Shown: positions 62,420 through 64,000 of the stretch, piece by piece | How positions within the stretch are numbered: position 1 is the first letter of the stretch | Layout: every line of letters begins with the position of its first letter | From: Aphelocoma coerulescens | Taxonomy: Eukaryota; Chordata; Aves; Passeriformes; Corvidae | Assembly (NCBI RefSeq): GCF_041296385.1 | Contig: NW_027184085.1 | Location: 53,783,109 to 53,847,108 of the forward strand | Direction of reading: 5' to 3' | DNA length: 64,000 nucleotides | Notes under the pieces: generated by a model | The model's database searches: none | What the model saw: the letters and a program-made list of their open reading frames with translations, nothing else | Told to the model about the DNA's origin: nothing | Translations under genes and position numbers: made by a program

Positions 62420-64000
62420 GTGAGACGGGGCGGCGGGCGGGGGCTGCGCCGGGCGCGGGGTGCGCGGCACCGCGGTGCGGGGCGGTGCGGTCGGGGTGCG
62501 GTGGGATGTGCGGTCAGGGGTGCGGAGGGATGTGCGGTCAGGGGTGCGGTGGGATGTGCGGTGGCGGGTGAGGTGAGGGGCGCAGTGAGAGGAACGAGTG
62601 GTGGTGCCGTGGGGTGCAGCACCGGTGAGGTGCGGGGTGCGCTGTGGTAAGGCGAGGTCTCGGCATCGAGGGAAGGCGCGGCGATGTCTGAGTCGCAGTA
62701 GTGCGTGGGGTGTTGGGGTGCGATGGCTCGGTGCACGGTGTGCTGTGCTGTGCGGGGTATGGGTTCTCCGCGTTGTTCGAGGGTGTTTGTGACAAGGGGT
62801 ATAGGGCTGCATGATGGGGTGTGGAATGGTGTGGTGTGGGATGCAGAATAGTATGGTCAGGGCAATTATTCACTATCTTCCTGTGTTGTCTGCGCCTGCA
62901 ACTCCCATGTTTTCTGCTACCCTTGCAAACAAATGTGTGAATTCATTCTTTGAAGGGGCATGAAGCCCATGCCTCAATTTCAGAAGTCTGGCATCTTAAA
63001 CACCTACCTGGTTTCATGGCAGCAGGACTTGAGTGCCTGCTAGCTGTCAGACATACCTACACATTGTTGCCAGGTGTCTGTTTTAATTGCTGGTGACTTA
63101 CAAAAGGTCCCCTTAGTCTATGTACGCTGTACCAATAACTAGGGGCATGTCCCCAGGAACATTTCCAGACGCCGTAACACAAGCACTTGTAGTTCTGTCA
63201 TACAAACCCATGGCAGAAATTTGGTCCAGGCAGCTCCTGGACATGTGTTGGCACTTGATCATCCTGGGGCGACTTCCCCGTAGGTGGTTCATGGACTGCC
63301 AGTCTACTCAGGAAGCTTTTTTTACAAGGCTAGGCCCAGGTCTTCCTTGTCATTTGGCCTTGGTGTTCAGAAATGACCACCAAACCAGGTCTCATTTTTG
63401 ATTTTGGGTTTTTTTTACATCTAATTTCTGGTAGTGTCCTGTAGCTGAGCATTGGGTGCACTTGTCTTGAAACACACACATTCTCATTTGGAGCTGAGGA
63501 GTGAGATTGCAAGAGGTGCGTCACTGCTTGGCAAAGATTATTCTCCTCTTTGCATTTGGCAGGAGAAAGCAAGTCCACTGTCTACTATACTCAGAGCTGC
63601 ACATGCCAAACCTGCTTTAGGAAGACACATCCCTGTATTAGATCTTCCACTGTGAATCCATGTTTCAACATAGATCCATCCCAGGGGTGTTGTGTGAAAA
63701 AGTTAATGATACAAGTTTAAAATAACCATTAAAAACAAAATATAAGCATAAGACATACCATCTGCTTTCTTGATACAAAATCTTGACTAACGATATCTCT
63801 AAAGTGGAATAAACAAAAAATCCCTTCAGAAACCTACAATTTAGTTTCTTGAGCCTAGCTAAACTTTGTGGCTCCAACAGCATGACTGTCATTTTTCACT
63901 GTGGTCTTATAAGCATGTGGGAAGAAAAATATTCACATGGTGACAGGGAGAATTAAGATAGAATGACAAGGTTAAATTCCTGTCTGCTCACTGGCTCTTG
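62420..64000 (+). other. SVEP1: SVEP1 intron 1 (5' part)
   Basis: Begins with GTGAGA. The first 340 bp are G-rich and CpG-rich and include a small minisatellite at 62,495-62,566. The rest is ordinary AT-richer intron. The exon continuing the vWA domain (expected to resume after AFQQAA) was not found before the window ends. Confidence 0.8.
62495..62566. repeat. 24-bp G-rich minisatellite, three units
   Basis: Three near-identical 24-bp units built on GGTGCGGTGGGATGTGCGGT. Because 24 is a multiple of three, all frames show a periodic peptide ([12 protein letters not shown]), which is an artefact and not coding. Confidence 0.85.

Larger units (their letters stand above)
61400..62760. promoter_or_regulatory. 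CpG island covering SVEP1 promoter and exon 1
   Basis: G+C content and CpG density rise sharply here compared with the preceding 60 kb. The upstream half (61,400-61,894) holds GC boxes (ACCCGCCCC near 61,571, GGGGCGGG near 61,618 and repeats to 61,662). The start codon of SVEP1 lies at 61895. There is no convincing TATA box, as is usual for CpG-island promoters. The transcription start site cannot be fixed from sequence. Whether the island also drives a divergent transcript towards MUSK is unknown. Confidence 0.85.

Noticed and set aside
61437..62812. Long frames on both strands around SVEP1 exon 1 (up to 363 codons on the - strand)
   Set aside because: They are a by-product of very high G+C with few stop codons. 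Only the frame from 61895 shows a real protein (SVEP1).

Overview
This is vertebrate nuclear DNA, almost certainly from a bird. Two genes are recognisable from their exons: the start of SVEP1 on the + strand and part of MUSK on the - strand. They are arranged head to head. Human 9q31.3 has the same gene order, and that region corresponds to the avian Z chromosome, so a Z origin is likely but inferred. The dispersed repeats are avian: CR1 LINE fragments, a tRNA-headed SINE with a CR1 tail that resembles the passerine TguSINE1 type, and a solo LTR resembling songbird ERV LTRs. A passerine is therefore the best guess. Everything else is AT-rich, non-coding DNA.

Layout. 1-11,916 holds four consecutive MUSK coding exons read right to left (exons 2, 3, 4 and 5 at about 11.8, 8.5, 7.0 and 6.3 kb). 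They encode immunoglobulin domain 1 and most of domain 2 of the muscle-specific receptor tyrosine kinase. All four have GT/AG borders and compatible phases. The later exons (rest of the ectodomain, Frizzled-like domain, transmembrane segment and kinase) lie beyond base 1. The signal-peptide exon should lie somewhere above 11,917, but I could not identify it. Intron 5 carries a very recent 309-bp tandem duplication and a pentanucleotide array of about 420 bp that ends only 121 bp from the exon 5 splice donor.

11,917-61,400 is about 50 kb without a supportable gene. It covers MUSK intron 1, the MUSK promoter (not located) and the intergenic space. It contains a CR1 reverse-transcriptase fragment, the SINE, two further CR1 3' fragments, a solo LTR, a probable second LTR-element fragment, several homopolymer tracts and short tandem duplications, and one local CpG-rich patch near 15.1-15.4 kb. 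Reading frames here (up to 158 codons) look like chance.

61,400-62,760 is a strong CpG island. It holds the SVEP1 promoter, with GC boxes and G-runs, and SVEP1 exon 1, which encodes the signal peptide and the first part of the von Willebrand factor A domain. The window ends inside SVEP1 intron 1.

The two proteins are not known to act in one pathway. MUSK organises the neuromuscular junction with LRP4 and agrin. SVEP1 is a large secreted matrix protein. Their adjacency is conserved synteny rather than a functional operon.
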